From: Nocardioides antri
Lineage (GTDB): Bacteria > Actinomycetota > Actinomycetes > Propionibacteriales > Nocardioidaceae
Reading direction: 5' to 3'
DNA: 35,893 nt
Assembly (NCBI RefSeq): GCF_008373765.1
Contig: NZ_VUJW01000015.1
Location: 1 to 35,893, forward strand
A program made the translations under genes and the position numbers. Positions 22,172 through 35,711 of the stretch are shown here, piece after piece. Within the stretch, counting starts at the first letter, position 1. Every line of letters begins with the position of its first letter. Below the pieces are notes generated by a model. It did no database searches and was not told the origin of the DNA. It saw only the letters and a program-made list of their open reading frames with translations.

Positions 22172-24706
22172 TCACCCGCCGAGGCGGCGCATCCCCAGGG
22201 TGCGGACGACGGCCTCGCCGGCCTCGTCCGAGGCGGCGAGGTCGACCTCAGCCTCGATCACCCAGTCGTGGTGGCCGGCCGGGTCGTGGAGGGTCTGGGT
22301 GACCCGCCAGGTCCCGCCGCCACGCTCGACGTCCAGCATCTTCGGACCGCGAGCATCGGCGTCGGTCAGCACCCGGTCGTGCTCGTCGTAGTAGTCCCCG
22401 ATCGCCCGGTCCCAGTCCTCGCGGGTGAACTCGCCCCCCGGGGACGCCGCGTCGAGCGCCACCAGGCCGTCGAGGTCGTCGCGGGCGACGAGGTCGACCC
22501 GGTGCCACATCGCGTTGCGCACCATCACGTCGAACACCCGCCCCTGCTGGGTGAGGGGCCGCGGCGGCGGTGGCGGGGCGTGCTCGCGCACCTCGCGGGC
22601 GGCGTGCTCCGGGTCAGCGAGCGCCTCCCACTCGTCGAGCAGCGAGGAGTCGACCTGCCGGATCGTCTCCCCCAGCCAGTCCTCGAGCAGCGCCAGCTCC
22701 TCGGTCCGGTGCGAGTCGGGCACGGTCTGCCGGAGGGCGCGGTAGGCGTCGGACAGGTAGCGCAGCACGAGGCCCTCCGACCGCGCGATCTCGTAGCGAC
22801 CGACCAGGTCGGTGAAGCCCATCCCCTGCTCCCACATCTCGCGGACGACCGACTTCGGCGCGAGCGCATCGGGCGACAGCCACGGGTGGCGCTCGCGGTA
22901 GGTCTCGTAGAGGGGCTCGAGGAGGTCGGCGAGCGGCCGGGGCCAGGTGACGTCCTCGATCAGGGCCATCCGCTCGTCGTACTCCACGCCCTCGGCCTTG
23001 AGCGCGGCGATCGCCTCGCCGCGGGCGGCGTGCTGCTGCGCCATCAGCAGCGGGCGGGGGGCCTCGAGCACCGACTCGACCACGGACACCGTGTCGAGGG
23101 TGAACGTGTCGGAGTCGGGGTCGAGGACGTCGAGCGCGGCGAGGGCGAAGTGCGACAGCGGCTGGTTGAGCGCGAACTCGACCGGGAGCGCCTCGGTCAG
23201 CACGTAGCGCCGGCCCCACGCGTCGAGCTCGTCGAGCCGGGTCAGCACGCCCGACGCGACCAGGCTCCTGGCCAGGCGTACCGCGCGCTTCGCCAGCCGA
23301 AGCTGGCTGCGACGGTCCTCGTGGTTGTCGGTCATCAGCCGCCGCATCACCGGGAACGCGTCCTCCTCGCGGGAGACCACGTTGACGAGCATCGCGTTGT
23401 CGACCTTCATCTGCGACTTCAGGGGCTCCGGCCGGCCGTCGACGAGCTTGTCGAAGGTCTGCTCGGTCCACACGACGGTGCCCGGCGGCGGCTTCTTCAG
23501 CTGCGCCTTCGAGCCGCGCTTCGCGCGCTTCTCCTCGCTCATTGCAGCGTTCTTCGCCGCAGCCTTCGCCTTCGCGCGCTCGTTGTCGATGACGTGCTCG
23601 GGCGCCTGCACCACGACGTAACCGGCGGTGTCGAAGCCGGCGCGGCCCGCCCGACCGGCGATCTGGAGGAACTCGCGGGACTTGAGGACCCGCTGCCGCT
23701 GGCCGTCGTACTTCGCCAGACCGCTGAACAGGACGGTGCGGATCGGCACGTTGATGCCGACCCCGAGGGTGTCGGTGCCGCAGATGACCGTGAGCAGGCC
23801 GGCCTGGGCGAGCTGCTCGACGAGGCGGCGGTAGCGCGGCAGCATCCCCGCGTGGTGGACGCCGATCCCCCGGCGCAGCAGCTTGGACAGCGTCTTCCCG
23901 AACCCCGCGGCGAACCGGACGTCGGCCAGGCGTTCGGCGAGCTGCTCCTTCACGTCCCGGCGTGCGTCGTACAGGGTCTTGCCGAGGAGACCGGTCGCGT
24001 GCGAGACGGCGGCGGCCTGGGTGAAGTGCACGACGTAGACGGGCCCCTGGCCGGTGGTGACCAGCTCCTCGAGCGTCTCCTCCAGCGGCGTCAGCGACCA
24101 CGAGAAGCTGAGCGGGACCGGGCGCACGGCGTCGTCGACGACTGCCGTCTCCCGGCCGTTGCGGCGGGTGAGGTCCGCCGCCAGCTCGGTGACGTCACCC
24201 AGGGTGGCGGACATCAGGAGGTGCTGGGCCTGGGGCAGCTCGAGCAGCGGCACCTGCCAGGCCCAGCCGCGGCCGGGCTCGCCGTAGAAGTGGAACTCGT
24301 CCATCACGACCAGGCCCACGTCGGCCTGGTCGCCCTCGCGCAGCGCGATGTTGGCGAGGATCTCCGCCGTGCAGCAGATGATCGGGGCGTCCGCGTTGAC
24401 CGCCACGTCACCGGTGAGCATCCCGACGTCCTCGGCGCCGAAGACCTCGCACAGGGCGAAGAATTTCTCGCTCACCAGCGCCTTGATCGGCGCGGTGTAG
24501 AAGCTCACCCGGTCCTCGGCCATGGCCGCCATGTGCGCCGCGAGCGCGACCAGGGACTTGCCCGAGCCGGTCGGGGTCGCGAGGACGACGTTGTTGCCCG
24601 CCAGCAGCTCGAGGATCGCCTCCTCCTGATGGGGGTAGAGCTCGAGGCCCCGCTCGCTCGCGTAGGCGAGCACGCGGTCGTACGCCTCGTCCGGTCCGTC
24701 ACCCAT
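22172..24706 (-). CDS. DEAD/DEAH-box helicase with DUF3516-like C-terminus
   Basis: This is an 844-residue superfamily-2 RNA/DNA helicase. Motif [10 protein letters not shown] is at 43-51, motif II MDEFH (DEFH instead of DExD), motif III MSATLG, and motif [14 protein letters not shown]. The helicase core covers about 1-420 and resembles the Ski2-like group. The C-terminal half is a mostly helical region of about 400 residues typical of the actinobacterial helicases with a DUF3516 domain; a charged segment ([21 protein letters not shown]) sits between them. Start ATG 24706 overlaps the end of xerD by 8 bp. RNA processing or DNA repair are the usual suggestions for such proteins; neither is shown here. 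Confidence 0.9.
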   Translation of the reverse strand: MGDGPDEAYDRVLAYASERGLELYPHQEEAILELLAGNNVVLATPTGSGKSLVALAAHMAAMAEDRVSFYTAPIKALVSEKFFALCEVFGAEDVGMLTGDVAVNADAPIICCTAEILANIALREGDQADVGLVVMDEFHFYGEPGRGWAWQVPLLELPQAQHLLMSATLGDVTELAADLTRRNGRETAVVDDAVRPVPLSFSWSLTPLEETLEELVTTGQGPVYVVHFTQAAAVSHATGLLGKTLYDARRDVKEQLAERLADVRFAAGFGKTLSKLLRRGIGVHHAGMLPRYRRLVEQLAQAGLLTVICGTDTLGVGINVPIRTVLFSGLAKYDGQRQRVLKSREFLQIAGRAGRAGFDTAGYVVVQAPEHVIDNERAKAKAAAKNAAMSEEKRAKRGSKAQLKKPPPGTVVWTEQTFDKLVDGRPEPLKSQMKVDNAMLVNVVSREEDAFPVMRRLMTDNHEDRRSQLRLAKRAVRLARSLVASGVLTRLDELDAWGRRYVLTEALPVEFALNQPLSHFALAALDVLDPDSDTFTLDTVSVVESVLEAPRPLLMAQQHAARGEAIAALKAEGVEYDERMALIEDVTWPRPLADLLEPLYETYRERHPWLSPDALAPKSVVREMWEQGMGFTDLVGRYEIARSEGLVLRYLSDAYRALRQTVPDSHRTEELALLEDWLGETIRQVDSSLLDEWEALADPEHAAREVREHAPPPPPRPLTQQGRVFDVMVRNAMWHRVDLVARDDLDGLVALDAASPGGEFTREDWDRAIGDYYDEHDRVLTDADARGPKMLDVERGGGTWRVTQTLHDPAGHHDWVIEAEVDLAASDEAGEAVVRTLGMRRLGG

Positions 24707-25640
24707 TGCGGGCCCGCGGGTGCGCGGTCGCGAAGACCTCGCGCAGGTTGTCGACGGTGACCAGCGTGTAGACCTGCGTGGTGGTGACGGACGCATGCCC
24801 GAGCAGCTCCTGCACGACCCGGACGTCGGCGCCCCCGTCGAGCAGGTGCGTGGCGAAGGAGTGGCGCAGCGTGTGGGGCGAGACGTCCTTCGTGACCCCG
24901 GCGCGGTCGGCCGCCTTGACGAGCACGGCCCACGCCGACTGGCGCGACAGCCGGCCGCCGCGGGCGTTGAGGAAGAGCGCCGGCGTCCCCTTGTCCTCGG
25001 CGAGCAGGGCCGGGCGGCCCCGCACGAGGTACGCCGCCACCGCCTCGCGCGCGTAGGACCCGATCGGGACGATCCGCTCCTTGCTGCCCTTGCCGCGGAG
25101 CAGGACGGTCGCGTCGGCACCCTCGTCGGTGTCGACGTCGTCGACGTCGAGCCCGACCGCCTCGCTGATCCGCGCGCCGGTGCCGTACAGCACCTCGAGC
25201 AGCGCCCGGTCGCGCAGCGCCAGCGTCGTGCCCGGCGCGCCGGCCGCCTCGAGGATGGCTTCGACGTCGGCCAGCGGGAGCGCCTTCGGCAGCCGCTTGG
25301 CCGGGCTCGGCGGCTTCACCGCTGCCGCCGGGTCGATGGTCGCCAGACCGTCGGCGACGGCGAACTTGTGGAACCCGCGCACTGCCACCACGGTCCGGGC
25401 TGCCGACGACGCGCTCAGCGGCGGGTGCACCTGGTCGCCCTCACGTAACCGGACCAGGAACTCCGTCACCGTCGTCTCGGTGATCGCGTCGAGGCTCTCC
25501 AGCCCGACCTCGGCGAGGAACTCGCGGTAGCGGCGGAGGTCGCGCCGGTACGACGAGAGCGTGTTCGCGGCGAGACCCTTCTCGATGCTGAGGTGGTCGA
25601 GGTAGGTCCTGACCGCCCGGTCGATCGGTCCCGGCGTCAC
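24699..25640 (-). CDS. xerD: Tyrosine recombinase XerD
   Basis: This is a 313-residue site-specific recombinase that resolves chromosome dimers at dif with XerC. The N-terminal SAM-like domain is at about 5-105. The catalytic residues are all present: Arg157 (GTGARISEA), Lys184 (RGKGSKER), His256 and Arg259 ([10 protein letters not shown]), His282 (LLGHASV) and nucleophile Tyr291 (TTTQVY). The start is GTG 25640, 2 bp after the ald stop. Proximity to the pyrG-NUDIX side and to parA-scpAB matches the M. tuberculosis order (Rv1701), so this is the housekeeping XerD and not an integron or phage integrase. Confidence 0.95.
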   Translation of the reverse strand: MTPGPIDRAVRTYLDHLSIEKGLAANTLSSYRRDLRRYREFLAEVGLESLDAITETTVTEFLVRLREGDQVHPPLSASSAARTVVAVRGFHKFAVADGLATIDPAAAVKPPSPAKRLPKALPLADVEAILEAAGAPGTTLALRDRALLEVLYGTGARISEAVGLDVDDVDTDEGADATVLLRGKGSKERIVPIGSYAREAVAAYLVRGRPALLAEDKGTPALFLNARGGRLSRQSAWAVLVKAADRAGVTKDVSPHTLRHSFATHLLDGGADVRVVQELLGHASVTTTQVYTLVTVDNLREVFATAHPRARNG

Positions 25641-25642
25641 AG

Positions 25643-26754
25643 TCAGGCGATCGCGTCGGCGAGCGCCACGGCCTCGATGCCGACGGCCTCGCCGACGGGG
25701 GCGTTGGTGAGCTGGCCGGCGTGGGTGTTGAGGCCGAGCGCGAGGGAGTGGTCCTCGCGGCAGGCACGCTGCCAGCCCTTGTCGGCCAACGCCACCGCAT
25801 ACGGCAGGGTCGCGTTGGTCAGCGCGTAGGTCGAGGTGTTCGGCACCGCGCCGGGCATGTTCGCCACGCAGTAGAAGATCGAGTTGTGCACCGGGAACGT
25901 CGGATCGGCGTGGGTGGTGGGCCGGGTGTCCTCGAAGCAGCCACCCTGGTCGACTGCGATGTCGACCAGCACCGAGCCCGGCTTCATCTGCGCGACCAGG
26001 TCGTTGGAGACCAGCTTCGGCGCCGCGGCCCCGGGGATCAGCACCGCGCCGATCACCAGGTCGGCCTGCTTGACCTGCTCCTCGATCGCCAGCTTCGACG
26101 ACGCCAGCCCGTGCACCCGGTTGTTGTAGCGCCAGAACGACATCCGCAGCTTGTCCAGGTCGGTGTCCAGCAACGTCACGTCCGCACCCATCCCGAGCGC
26201 GATGTTGGCCGCATTCTGGCCCGCGACGCCGGCGCCGATCACCACCACCTTCGCGTTCGCGACCCCACCGACACCGCCGAGCAGCACCCCCCGGCCGCCC
26301 TGGGCCTTCAGCAGCGAGTGCGCCCCCACCTGGGGCGCGAGACAGCCCGCCACCTCCGACATCGGGTAGAGCAGCGGCAGCCCACCCGAGGGCAGCTGGA
26401 CGGTCTCATAGGCGATGCCGGTGACCTTGCGGGCGATCAGCTCCTCGGTCAGCGCCTTGTCCGCAGCCAGGTGCAGGTAGGTGAACAGGACCTGCCCCTC
26501 CCGCATCCGGTGGTACTCCTCGGCGATCGGCTCCTTGACCTTCAGCACCATCTCCGCCGCATCCCACACGTCGTCGGCGGTCGGCAGCATCCTGGCCCCG
26601 GCTGCGACGTACTCCGCGTCCGGGATCCCGGAGCCCGCCCCGGCCCGAGCCTCGATGACGACCTCGTGGCCGTGGGCGACCAGCTCGTTCACGCCGATCG
26701 GCGTGATCGCGACCCGGTACTCGTGGTTCTTGACTTCCTTGGGTACGCCGACTC

Positions 26755-26758
<4 letters not shown>
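25643..26758 (-). CDS. ald: Alanine dehydrogenase
   Basis: This is a 371-residue NAD-dependent alanine dehydrogenase (pyruvate + NH3 to L-alanine and reverse), the exact family length. N-terminal [19 protein letters not shown] is the Ald/PNT signature. Lys75 (LKVKEP) and His96 (TYLHLAAD) match the known catalytic residues. The nucleotide-binding segment [28 protein letters not shown] and the PNT signature region GGVGGVANA are intact. The start is GTG 26758, overlapping the NUDIX stop (GTGA); the frame is open further upstream but antisense-like in quality. Its insertion between the NUDIX gene and xerD is not, as far as I recall, part of the mycobacterial arrangement. Confidence 0.97.
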
Positions 26759-30801
<4,043 letters not shown>

Positions 30802-30802
<1 letters not shown>

Positions 30803-31779
30803 CAGTGGTCGTCCTCGGCGGCGCCCCGTTGCTCGCGGCGCTTCTCAGCGCTGCCGCGCCAGCCCTCGACCGAGAGCCCGAACTTCGCCACCAGCCGGTC
30901 GGCGAACGGCGCCTGGTGCAGCCGGACGAGCCGGACCGGACGGAGCCCCCGGCTCACCTCGATCCGGGCGCCCGGGGGTAGGTCGACGCTGCGCCGGCCG
31001 TCGCACCACAGCACCCCCGCGCCCTGGTTGCCGGCGAGCACCTCGATCGCGATCACCGACGACGGCGCCACCACCATCGGGCGCGCGAAGAGCGCGTGGG
31101 CACTGAGCGGGACGATGCACAGCGCCTCGACCTGGGGCCACACGATCGGCCCGCCCGCACTGAAGTTGTAGGCCGTCGAGCCGGTCGGCGTCGCACAGAC
31201 GACCCCGTCGCAACCCCATCGTGAGAGCGGCCGGTCGTCGATCTCGACGACGACCTCGAGCATCCGCTCACGTGCGGCCTTCTCGACGCTCGCCTCGTTG
31301 ACCGCGAACGTCGAGTAGACCAGCTTGCCGTCGTGGAAGGCGCGCACGTCGAGGGTGAGCCGGTCCTCGGTCGTGTAGCGCTGGGCGACGATCGCCTCGA
31401 TCGTCGCGGCGACGTCCTCGTGCTCCGCCTCCGCGAGGAAGCCCACGTGGCCGAGGTTCACGCCGAGCACCGGGGTCAGCCGCTTGTGGGTGACCTCGGC
31501 CGCCCGCAGGATGCTGCCGTCGCCGCCGATCACCACGGTCAGCTCACAGCCGCGGCTGGCGTCGGTCTCGGAGTCGGTCAGCTCGACAGCCGGGTCGAAG
31601 GCGGTCGGGTCGACCTCCAGGTCGGCGGCCTCGCTTCGGAGCAGTCGGACCACGATCCCGTGGGCGCTCAGCTCCTTGACGAACGCGCGAGCGACGTCAC
31701 GCGCCTCGCTGCGACGTGTGTGCGCGAGCACCAGCACCCGACGCTGGCTCTCGGAGGAGTACCCCGCTGACATGGTCAC
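30802..31779 (-). CDS. nadK: NAD kinase
   Basis: This is a 325-residue NAD kinase (NAD + ATP to NADP). The ATP-binding GGDGSIL is at 85-91 (Asp87) and the glycine-rich conserved region II appears as CDGVVCATPTGSTAYNFSAGGPIVWP. VNLGHVGFLAE between them is also conserved. The C-terminal tail is basic (GWRGSAEKRREQRGAAEDDH) and slightly longer than usual. The start is either GTG 31779 or ATG 31773. It runs into recN with a one-base overlap and is 25 bp behind tlyA, in the order known for mycobacteria. Confidence 0.96.
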
Positions 31780-31804
31780 GCCCTCAGTCTGTCCTATCCC
31801 ACCG

Positions 31805-32626
31805 TCATGAAGGGTCCGTCCCGGTGCCGCGTCGCACGACTTCGGTGATCTCGTCCATATCCACCGTCGCCTCGCCCTGCCGGAGCCACAGGAAGAACTC
31901 CACGTTGCCGGACGGCCCCGGCAGCGGGCTCACGGTCACCCCGTGCACACCCCAGCCCCGCTCCGCCGCACCCGCGGCGACGCCGAGCACCGCCTCCGCC
32001 CGGAGCCCCGGGTCGCGGACGACGCCGCCCTTGCCGACGCGGTCCTTCCCCACCTCGAACTGCGGCTTCACCATCAGCGCCAGGTCGCCGTCCGGCCTGG
32101 TGACACCGAGCAGCGCGTCGAGCACGAGCGCCAGCGAGATGAACGACAGGTCGCCGACCACGAGGTCCACCGGGCCGCCGATGATCTCCGGGGTGAGCGC
32201 GCGCACGTTCTGCCGGTCGTGGACCACCACCCGGGGGTCCTGCCGGAGCGACCAGTCGAGCTGGCCGTAGCCCACGTCGACCGCGACCACCTCGGCCGCG
32301 CCTGCGCGCAGCAGGACGTCGGTGAACCCGCCTGTCGACGCGCCGGCGTCGAGGCAGCGCCGGCCGCTCACGACCAGGCCCGCCGGCCCGAAGGCCGCGA
32401 GGGCGCCGGCCAGCTTGTGGGCGCCCCGCGAGACGTAGTCCGGGCCGTGCTCACCCTCGAGGACGACGATCGCGACATCCGTCGTGACCCCGGTCGCCGC
32501 CTTGGTCGCGGTGGCCCCGGACACCTTGACCCGGCCGTCGGTGATGAGCTGCGCGGCGCGCTCCCGCGAGGGGGCGAGCCCGCGACGGACCAGCTCCGCG
32601 TCGAGCCGGAGTCGGCGCGGCGGCAC
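31805..32626 (-). CDS. tlyA: TlyA 2'-O-ribose rRNA methyltransferase
   Basis: This is a 273-residue TlyA-family enzyme. In mycobacteria it methylates 16S C1409 and 23S C1920, and the modification makes ribosomes sensitive to capreomycin. An N-terminal S4 domain (RLDAELVRRGLAPSRERAAQLITDGRVKVSG) is followed by SRGAHKLAGAL, the SAM site CLDAGASTGGFTDVLLRAGA, VVAVDVGYGQLDWSLR, VGDLSFISL and MVKPQFEVGK. The start is GTG 32626, only 3 bp after the small upstream gene. Like the M. tuberculosis gene (Rv1694) it sits just upstream of nadK. Confidence 0.95.
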   Translation of the reverse strand: MPPRRLRLDAELVRRGLAPSRERAAQLITDGRVKVSGATATKAATGVTTDVAIVVLEGEHGPDYVSRGAHKLAGALAAFGPAGLVVSGRRCLDAGASTGGFTDVLLRAGAAEVVAVDVGYGQLDWSLRQDPRVVVHDRQNVRALTPEIIGGPVDLVVGDLSFISLALVLDALLGVTRPDGDLALMVKPQFEVGKDRVGKGGVVRDPGLRAEAVLGVAAGAAERGWGVHGVTVSPLPGPSGNVEFFLWLRQGEATVDMDEITEVVRRGTGTDPS

Positions 32627-32629
32627 CCG

Positions 32630-32815
32630 CTACTCCGGCGTCTCGTCCAGGGCCTGCCGCAGCTGCTGGTGCGCGGTCTCGAAGACCGCCGGGTGCTCCT
32701 CGAGCGGCCGGGCGTCGAGCCCCGCGACGAGATCGAGCACGGTGTCGATGGAGGCGATGCCCGTCGGCGCCGGGACCAGGCTCGACGGGGCCGCGGCCAC
32801 AGGTTCCTCGGTCAT
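32630..32815 (-). CDS. Small conserved protein upstream of tlyA
   Basis: This encodes a 61-residue acidic protein: a disordered Ala/Pro-rich N-terminus (TEEPVAAAPSSLVPAPTG) followed by two helices (IASIDTVLDLVAGLDARPLEEH; AVFETAHQQLRQALDETPE). Its position between the HAD phosphatase and tlyA matches M. tuberculosis Rv1693, a small uncharacterised protein. It has no known domain or signal peptide. It stands 10 bp from the HAD gene and 3 bp from tlyA, so it is clearly part of the operon. Confidence 0.85.
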   Translation of the reverse strand: MTEEPVAAAPSSLVPAPTGIASIDTVLDLVAGLDARPLEEHPAVFETAHQQLRQALDETPE

Positions 32816-32825
32816 GACAGCGAGG

Positions 32826-33839
32826 TTACCGTCCGGCGGTCCCGGCGTCGGGGACCCCCAGTCCGGTGATGTCGGCCACCGACCCCTCCGCGTCCAGGTG
32901 AGACCACGCCGCGGCCGCGACCGCCCGCCACCAGTCGTCGAGCGCCCCTTCGCCCGACACGCTCAGCCGTCCGTCCCGCACGGTCGCCCGCCAGCCGTCG
33001 ACGGCCCAGCCGTCGCCGTCGCGGACGGGCTCGGGGTGAGCCTCGAGGAGGCCGGTGAGGTCCGCGGAGAGGAACGTCGGGCGGTGGTGCCGTTGCGCCG
33101 CCACCAGGGCCTCCAGGCCCGTCACCCCGGTCATCACCAGCAAGGAGTCGACCTGCGCGTTGCGGGCGCCCTCGATGTCGGTGTCGAGCCGGTCGCCGAT
33201 CATGAGCGGTCGGGCACCGCCCACGCGTCGTACCGTCTCCTCCAGCAGGGGTCGCTCCGGCTTCCCGGCCACGACCGGGGTCACGCCGGTGAACCGGGTG
33301 AGGGTCTCGACCAGGACGCCGTGGCCGGGGGCCACGCCGAACGCCGTCGGGATCGTCCCGTCCGCGTTGGTCGCCAGCCACGGCAGCCCGTCCCGCACGC
33401 GCACCGCGACCCGCATGATGTCGCGCCACAGCACGTCGGGCCCGTAGCCGCTGACCACGGCGACCGCGTGGTCCTCGACGCCGACCGGCACGAGCCCGGC
33501 CTCGTGCAGCGCCGCCTCGAGCCCCGGCCCGCCCAGGCGGACGATCGGGGCACCCTCGCCGAAGCGGTCGCGCGCCAGGCGCGCCGCCGCCTGGGCCGAG
33601 GTCACCACGTCGGTCGGCTCGGCCGCGATCCCGAGCTCCGTCAGGTGCTTCGCGACGGTCTCCGGCGGCCGCGCGGCGTTGTTCGTGATGAAGGCGACGC
33701 GCATGCCCGCGGCCCTCGTCGCACGGAGGTGCTCGGCGGCGCCGGGAACGGCGTGCTCCCCCACGTAGACCACACCGTCGAGGTCCAGCATGGCGAGGTC
33801 GTAGGAGACGGACAGCGGGGTGGTCGATGCGGCCAACAC
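32826..33839 (-). CDS. HAD-IIA phosphatase (NagD-like)
   Basis: This is a 337-residue HAD hydrolase of subfamily IIA. The nucleophile motif AMLDLDGVVYVG has Asp19 and Asp21. Further family blocks are FITNNAARPPE, the C2 cap region (VSGYGPDVLWRDIMR, LPWLATNADGTIPT), VVAGKPERPLL (Lys motif) and MIGDRLDTDIEGARNA (acidic motif). The C-terminal 80 residues form an extra domain (SADLTGLLEAHPEPVRDGDGWAVDGWRATVRDGRLSV). Its M. tuberculosis counterpart by position, Rv1692, is reported to be a glycerol-3-phosphate phosphatase; applying that here is inference. The start used is GTG 33839. It is the first gene of the operon running to the helicase. Confidence 0.92.
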   Translation of the reverse strand: MLAASTTPLSVSYDLAMLDLDGVVYVGEHAVPGAAEHLRATRAAGMRVAFITNNAARPPETVAKHLTELGIAAEPTDVVTSAQAAARLARDRFGEGAPIVRLGGPGLEAALHEAGLVPVGVEDHAVAVVSGYGPDVLWRDIMRVAVRVRDGLPWLATNADGTIPTAFGVAPGHGVLVETLTRFTGVTPVVAGKPERPLLEETVRRVGGARPLMIGDRLDTDIEGARNAQVDSLLVMTGVTGLEALVAAQRHHRPTFLSADLTGLLEAHPEPVRDGDGWAVDGWRATVRDGRLSVSGEGALDDWWRAVAAAAWSHLDAEGSVADITGLGVPDAGTAGR

Positions 33840-33875
33840 CGGCCCAGCCTCTCAGGTCGCCGACCGGTTCCTCCG

Positions 33876-33881
33876 TACGAT
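33876..33881 (+). promoter_or_regulatory. -10 element implying a leaderless transcript
   Basis: TACGAT (TANNNT pattern) ends 6 bp before the ATG at 33888. That is the usual spacing from -10 to the first transcribed base, so transcription should start at or next to the ATG. No Shine-Dalgarno is present, which agrees with a leaderless mRNA. Confidence 0.55.
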
Positions 33882-33887
33882 GCCCTG

Positions 33888-35027
33888 ATGGATCCAGGAC
33901 AGGTGGTGACGCCGCCGTACGTCGCCGGCCCGCTCAGGCTCCACCCGTTCCCCGGGCTGATGCTCGCTCCCCACCGGGTCGGGGACCCGTCGACCGGTCG
34001 CGCCTTCGCCCGGCCGTACCGCGGCGTCGCCGCCCGGCTCCTGCGGTGGCAGGCCAGGGGGCTGGTCCGCCGCGACGACGCGCCGGCGCTCTACCTCCAC
34101 GAGTACAGCGCCGCCGGGATCACGATCCGAGGCCTCGTCGGTGCGCTCGACGTCTCTCGGCGTGCGACGCGGCCCGAGGACAGGGCCGTGCTCCCGCACG
34201 AGGGGATCCACCCCGCGCAGGCCGACGACCTGGCGGACCGGATGGCCGAGATGGGCCTCAACCCGGCTCCGATCCTCCTCGTCCACAACGGCACCGCCCG
34301 CCTGGCCACGCTCGTGGCCGGCGTCGCTGCCGAGCCGCCGGCGCACGAGTTCACCGACCGATCAGACCAGCAGCACCGGATCTGGGCGATCCGCGACCCG
34401 GCGCTGCTCTCCGAGATCGCCGACGAGCTCCAGGACAGCCGGGCGCTCATCGCCGACGGCCACCACCGGTACGCCGCCTACCTGCGCCTTCAGCGCCGCG
34501 AGCCGGGGGGTGCGTGCGACCTCGGCCTGGCGATGCTCGTGGACCAGTCGACGACGCCGTTGTTCCTCGGTCCCATCCACCGCAGCCTGACCGGCACCTC
34601 GCTCGACGACCTGCGCAGCGCTGCGGAGAGCCTCGGCATGCCCAGCCGGACCCTGACCCAGATCGAGGCAGTGGCCGCGCTCGGCCCCAGCAGGCTCGCT
34701 GCCACCGACGGCGAGGAATGGATCGTCGTGGACCTCGACGTCCCGATCGACCGGGCGGCCGTCGAGATCCTCCACGGCCAGCTCGTGCCGGCTCTCCCGC
34801 ACGGTCCCGCCAACATCGGGTACCACCACAGCGTCGACGACGCGCTGGCAGCGGCCGACCCCCGCTCGACGATCGCGGTGCTCATGCCTGCCCCCTCGGT
34901 CGACCTCGTGCAGCGCATCGCCGAGGACGACCGCCTGCTCCCGGAGAAGGCCACGTCGTTCCAGCCCAAGCCGAGCCTCGGCGTCCTCATCCGCTCGCTG
35001 CGCGACGCAGCAGCCGAGCCGAGCTGA
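33888..35027 (+). CDS. DUF1015-family protein
   Basis: This is a 379-residue DUF1015 protein, a widespread family of unknown function. Recognisable parts are PPYVAGPLRLHPFPGLMLAP, ALYLHEYSAAG, the RxxxxHE region (RAVLPHEGIHPAQADDLADRM), HRIWAIRDPALLSEI and the family's most conserved segment ALIADGHHRYAAYL. The end LLPEKATSFQPKPSLGVLIRSLRD is also typical. No membrane segment. It is the only + gene in this part and diverges from the HAD phosphatase operon with 48 bp between starts. Its last 41 bp overlap the end of the opposing ssb gene. Confidence 0.9.
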   Translation: MDPGQVVTPPYVAGPLRLHPFPGLMLAPHRVGDPSTGRAFARPYRGVAARLLRWQARGLVRRDDAPALYLHEYSAAGITIRGLVGALDVSRRATRPEDRAVLPHEGIHPAQADDLADRMAEMGLNPAPILLVHNGTARLATLVAGVAAEPPAHEFTDRSDQQHRIWAIRDPALLSEIADELQDSRALIADGHHRYAAYLRLQRREPGGACDLGLAMLVDQSTTPLFLGPIHRSLTGTSLDDLRSAAESLGMPSRTLTQIEAVAALGPSRLAATDGEEWIVVDLDVPIDRAAVEILHGQLVPALPHGPANIGYHHSVDDALAAADPRSTIAVLMPAPSVDLVQRIAEDDRLLPEKATSFQPKPSLGVLIRSLRDAAAEPS

Positions 35028-35409
35028 TCTCCACCTCGACGCGCGAGATCGGCGGCCCACCGCCCACCCGGTAGAACCGGCGGCGCAGCGAGCCCCGCAC
35101 CTCGACACGGTCCCCCGTCCGCCAGCTCGCCAGCGCGCGGCGAGGCCGCGCGTCCCAGGCGCAGCAGTCGAGGACGTCGACGCTGGGTCCGCTGCGACCG
35201 TCCGATCGCAGCCGCTTCGACGCTCGCGGGACGACGACCCGCACCACGCACAGCTCGTCGCCGCTGGGCATCACCCGCACCTGGGGGTCGCCCGAGACGG
35301 TCCCCTCGAGGCGCACCTCGTTGACCGCCTCGTTGCCACGCTCACCGTCCTTGGCCTCACCTTTGGCCTCACCTTTGGCCTTGTCCTTGGCCCTGCTCTT
35401 CGTGCTCAT
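34987..35409 (-). CDS. Atypical single-stranded DNA-binding protein
   Basis: This is a 140-residue protein with one OB-fold of the SSB type: NEVRLEGTVSGDPQVRVMPSGDELCVVRVVVPR, VDVLDCCAWDARPRRALASWRTGDRVEVRGSLRRRFYRVGG and PISRVEVEISSARLL. Two features differ from housekeeping SSB. The N-terminus has an extra basic/acidic segment (KSRAKDKAKGEAKGEAKDGERG) built from a repeated codon block, and the C-terminus ends RRAASG instead of the acidic DDIPF-type tip that binds partner proteins. It is therefore probably a second, specialised SSB. ATG 35409 has a strong GGAGG. The gene overlaps the DUF1015 gene tail-to-tail. Confidence 0.85.
   Translation of the reverse strand: MSTKSRAKDKAKGEAKGEAKDGERGNEAVNEVRLEGTVSGDPQVRVMPSGDELCVVRVVVPRASKRLRSDGRSGPSVDVLDCCAWDARPRRALASWRTGDRVEVRGSLRRRFYRVGGGPPISRVEVEISSARLLRRAASG
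35346..35387. repeat. Short tandem repeat within the SSB N-terminus
   Basis: On + the 12-bp block TTGGCCTCACCT is repeated back-to-back, with partial copies (TTGGCC, TTGTCC) on either side. It encodes the repeating Lys-Gly-Glu-Ala units of the SSB N-terminal extension. Slippage here would change the number of units without a frameshift. Confidence 0.7.
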
Positions 35410-35542
35410 CCGGCACCTCCTTGGCCCCAGCAAAGGGCGGAGGGCCGACACCGGGACATTCCAGGGCGGACGCCTGTGGAGGAAGCCGGCACTCGGGCGG
35501 TCTGTGGACGAGAAGCGGCCCCCGAATGCGGCGGAAAGGGGC

Positions 35543-35582
35543 AAAAACGCCGAACGGGCTATCAGAGAACTGATAGCCCGTT
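35543..35582 (-). terminator. Intrinsic terminator of the rRNA operon
   Basis: This is a perfect 13-bp stem, AACGGGCTATCAG with CTGATAGCCCGTT at 35553-35582, closed by a 4-base loop. On the minus strand it is followed, after CGGCG, by a TTTTT run (35547-35543). It lies about 12 bp beyond the 3' end of 5S rRNA. Confidence 0.93.
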
Positions 35583-35593
35583 GGCGAATGTAT

Positions 35594-35711
35594 GTCCGGC
35601 GGCGTCCTACTCTCCCACAGCCTCGCGGTTGCAGTACCATCGGCGCTGGCAGGCTTAACTTCCGGGTTCGGGATGGGTCCGGGTGTTTCCCTGTCGCTAT
35701 GGCCGCCGTAA
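35594..35711 (-). rRNA. rrf: 5S ribosomal RNA
   Basis: The minus strand from about 35711 begins TTACGGCGGCCATAGCG, contains the typical CCCATCCCGAACCCGGAAG and AAGCCTGCCAGCGCC blocks and GGGAGAGTAGGACGCCGCC near the end, and closes with the complementary 5' and 3' ends (TACGGCGG with CCGCCGG). Length is about 118 nt, as expected for actinobacteria. The exact ends could shift by one to three bases. Being the last gene of an rrn operon reading leftward, it is co-directional with most genes of the window. Confidence 0.97.

Noticed and set aside
24699-25640. Phage or integron integrase mobilising the left array
   Set aside because: It has the length, motifs and position of housekeeping XerD and is more than 20 kb from the array.
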